Of a stretch of 5,175 nucleotides of DNA, positions 4,552 through 5,175 are shown one piece after another. A program made the translations under genes and the position numbers. Position 1 is the first letter of the stretch. Each line of letters starts with the position of its first letter. Source of the DNA: a bacterium (GTDB lineage: Bacteria > CG03); assembly GCA_013791675.1 (NCBI GenBank), contig VMTI01000091.1:1-5175 (forward strand). The letters are read 5' to 3'. The notes beneath the pieces are model-generated. The model saw only the letters and a program-made list of their open reading frames with translations, was not told the DNA's origin and searched no databases.

Positions 4552-5175
4552 TTATTTCACCACAGCTATTTTTTTCTTCACATCAATTCCGGCTCCCTTG
4601 ATATAAACGATGTAAATTCCCGAAGCGACATCTTTGTTTGAAGTGTTTTTACACGCCCATGAAACAACATCCTGAACCCCGGCAAAAACATCTTTTGTCT
4701 CATCCCACACAAGCTGCCCTTTCAGATTGTAAATTTTAATCTTTACGGCTCCTGAAACCGCGGGCTTTAAAATAATCGACGCCGACTCGCCTTTTTTAAT
4801 GTATCCTTTGACGCCACCTCTCACTTCTGCTACTTTCCCTTCCTGCATTGTTATTTCATAGCCGGTAAAATTTTGACTGCTTTGGTTGGAAGAAAGAGAA
4901 AAATAATTTTTACTTAATGGTGTAAAAACCCAGTCGGATTTTGAAGGAGTAACCGTATAATTTCCAGAAGCAAGATTTGTAAATTCATAATAGCCCGATG
5001 AAGTTGTTGTATAATCTCCTGCTCCTGTACAACTTATTATTACTCCGCTTATTCCAATTTCTTCAGAATCCTTAATGTTTCCGCTGATGGAATAAGACGG
5101 AGCGACACCTGAGCCTGTCCATTTTACATATTTGAGATAATTATTTGTGCTGTCATCATAAGAAATATGAACCTC
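4552..5175 (-). CDS. Secreted/surface protein, C-terminal 207 residues: HISYYD-type repeat, SdrD-B-like sandwich, FlgD-like Ig tail (N-terminus beyond window)
   Basis: The frame is open from the window edge, so ATG 4848 is merely an internal methionine (residue 110 here) and not the start. Residues 1-21 (EVHISYDDSTNNYLKYVKW) match one unit of the HISYYD...LKYAKW repeats of large extracellular, propeller-like proteins. Residues 28-106 resemble carboxypeptidase-regulatory or SdrD-B-like domains: SISGNI, GISGVIISCTGAG, TTSSGYYEFTNLASGNYTV and FTP. Residues 118-207 form a FlgD-like Ig-fold tail: GGVKGYIKKGE, VKIKIYNLKGQLVW, VASGIYIVYIKG and terminal KKKIAVVK. Such tails end many exported proteins in FCB-group and candidate-phylum bacteria and resemble, but are not identical to, type IX secretion C-terminal sorting domains. 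No enzymatic residues are visible. An adhesive, structural or sensory surface role is inferred. It precedes the PorV-like fusion by 37 bp with no terminator between them, so the two are probably cotranscribed. Confidence 0.8.
   Translation of the reverse strand, partial: EVHISYDDSTNNYLKYVKWTGSGVAPSYSISGNIKDSEEIGISGVIISCTGAGDYTTTSSGYYEFTNLASGNYTVTPSKSDWVFTPLSKNYFSLSSNQSSQNFTGYEITMQEGKVAEVRGGVKGYIKKGESASIILKPAVSGAVKIKIYNLKGQLVWDETKDVFAGVQDVVSWACKNTSNKDVASGIYIVYIKGAGIDVKKKIAVVK

Noticed and set aside
1..5175. CRISPR arrays, tRNA or rRNA genes, insertion sequences
   Set aside because: No regularly spaced repeats, cloverleaf-like sequences, rRNA segments, transposase motifs or terminal inverted repeats with target duplications are visible.

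Overview
The window is a short bacterial chromosomal segment in which every supported gene lies on the minus strand, so the biology reads from right (5175) to left (1). The organism looks like a Gram-negative, probably uncultivated bacterium. It encodes an outer-membrane PorV/PorQ-type beta-barrel, an OmpA-type peptidoglycan-binding domain, and a secreted protein with a FlgD-like immunoglobulin-fold tail. That combination is common in the Bacteroidota/FCB group and in candidate phyla such as Elusimicrobiota or Omnitrophota. The phylum assignment is an inference and stays weak.

Right half (5175 to 2124), cell envelope. The window opens inside a large secreted protein (4552..5175, N-terminus missing). 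It ends with one HISYYD-like propeller-type repeat, a carboxypeptidase-regulatory/SdrD-B-like beta-sandwich, and a FlgD-like Ig tail. After 37 bases comes a 796-residue mosaic protein (2124..4514): signal peptide, PorV/PorQ-like barrel, Lys-rich linker, CsgG-like domain, TPR-like helices, a second CsgG-like domain, and an OmpA-family peptidoglycan-binding domain. This fusion is the most unusual object in the window. Together the two genes suggest an outer-membrane display or secretion module attached to the cell wall.

Middle (about 1864 to 2123), intergenic. It contains an AT-rich imperfect inverted repeat and a textbook sigma-70-like promoter (TTGACT, 17 bp, TAGAAT). The promoter would produce an approximately 60-nt leader dominated by a GC-rich hairpin ending 9 nt before the thiM Shine-Dalgarno sequence.

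Left half (1863 to 1), thiamin salvage. thiM (hydroxyethylthiazole kinase), thiE (thiamin-phosphate synthase) and the N-terminal part of a probable uridine-kinase-family nucleoside kinase form a tight operon: a 12-bp gap, then a TTGA stop/start overlap. ThiM makes thiazole phosphate and ThiE joins it to HMP-PP to give thiamin phosphate. No thiD is present in the window, so HMP-PP must be supplied elsewhere. Shine-Dalgarno evidence moves three starts from the longest-ORF choice: thiM to 1863, the mosaic protein to a GTG at 4514, and the kinase to a TTG at 442.
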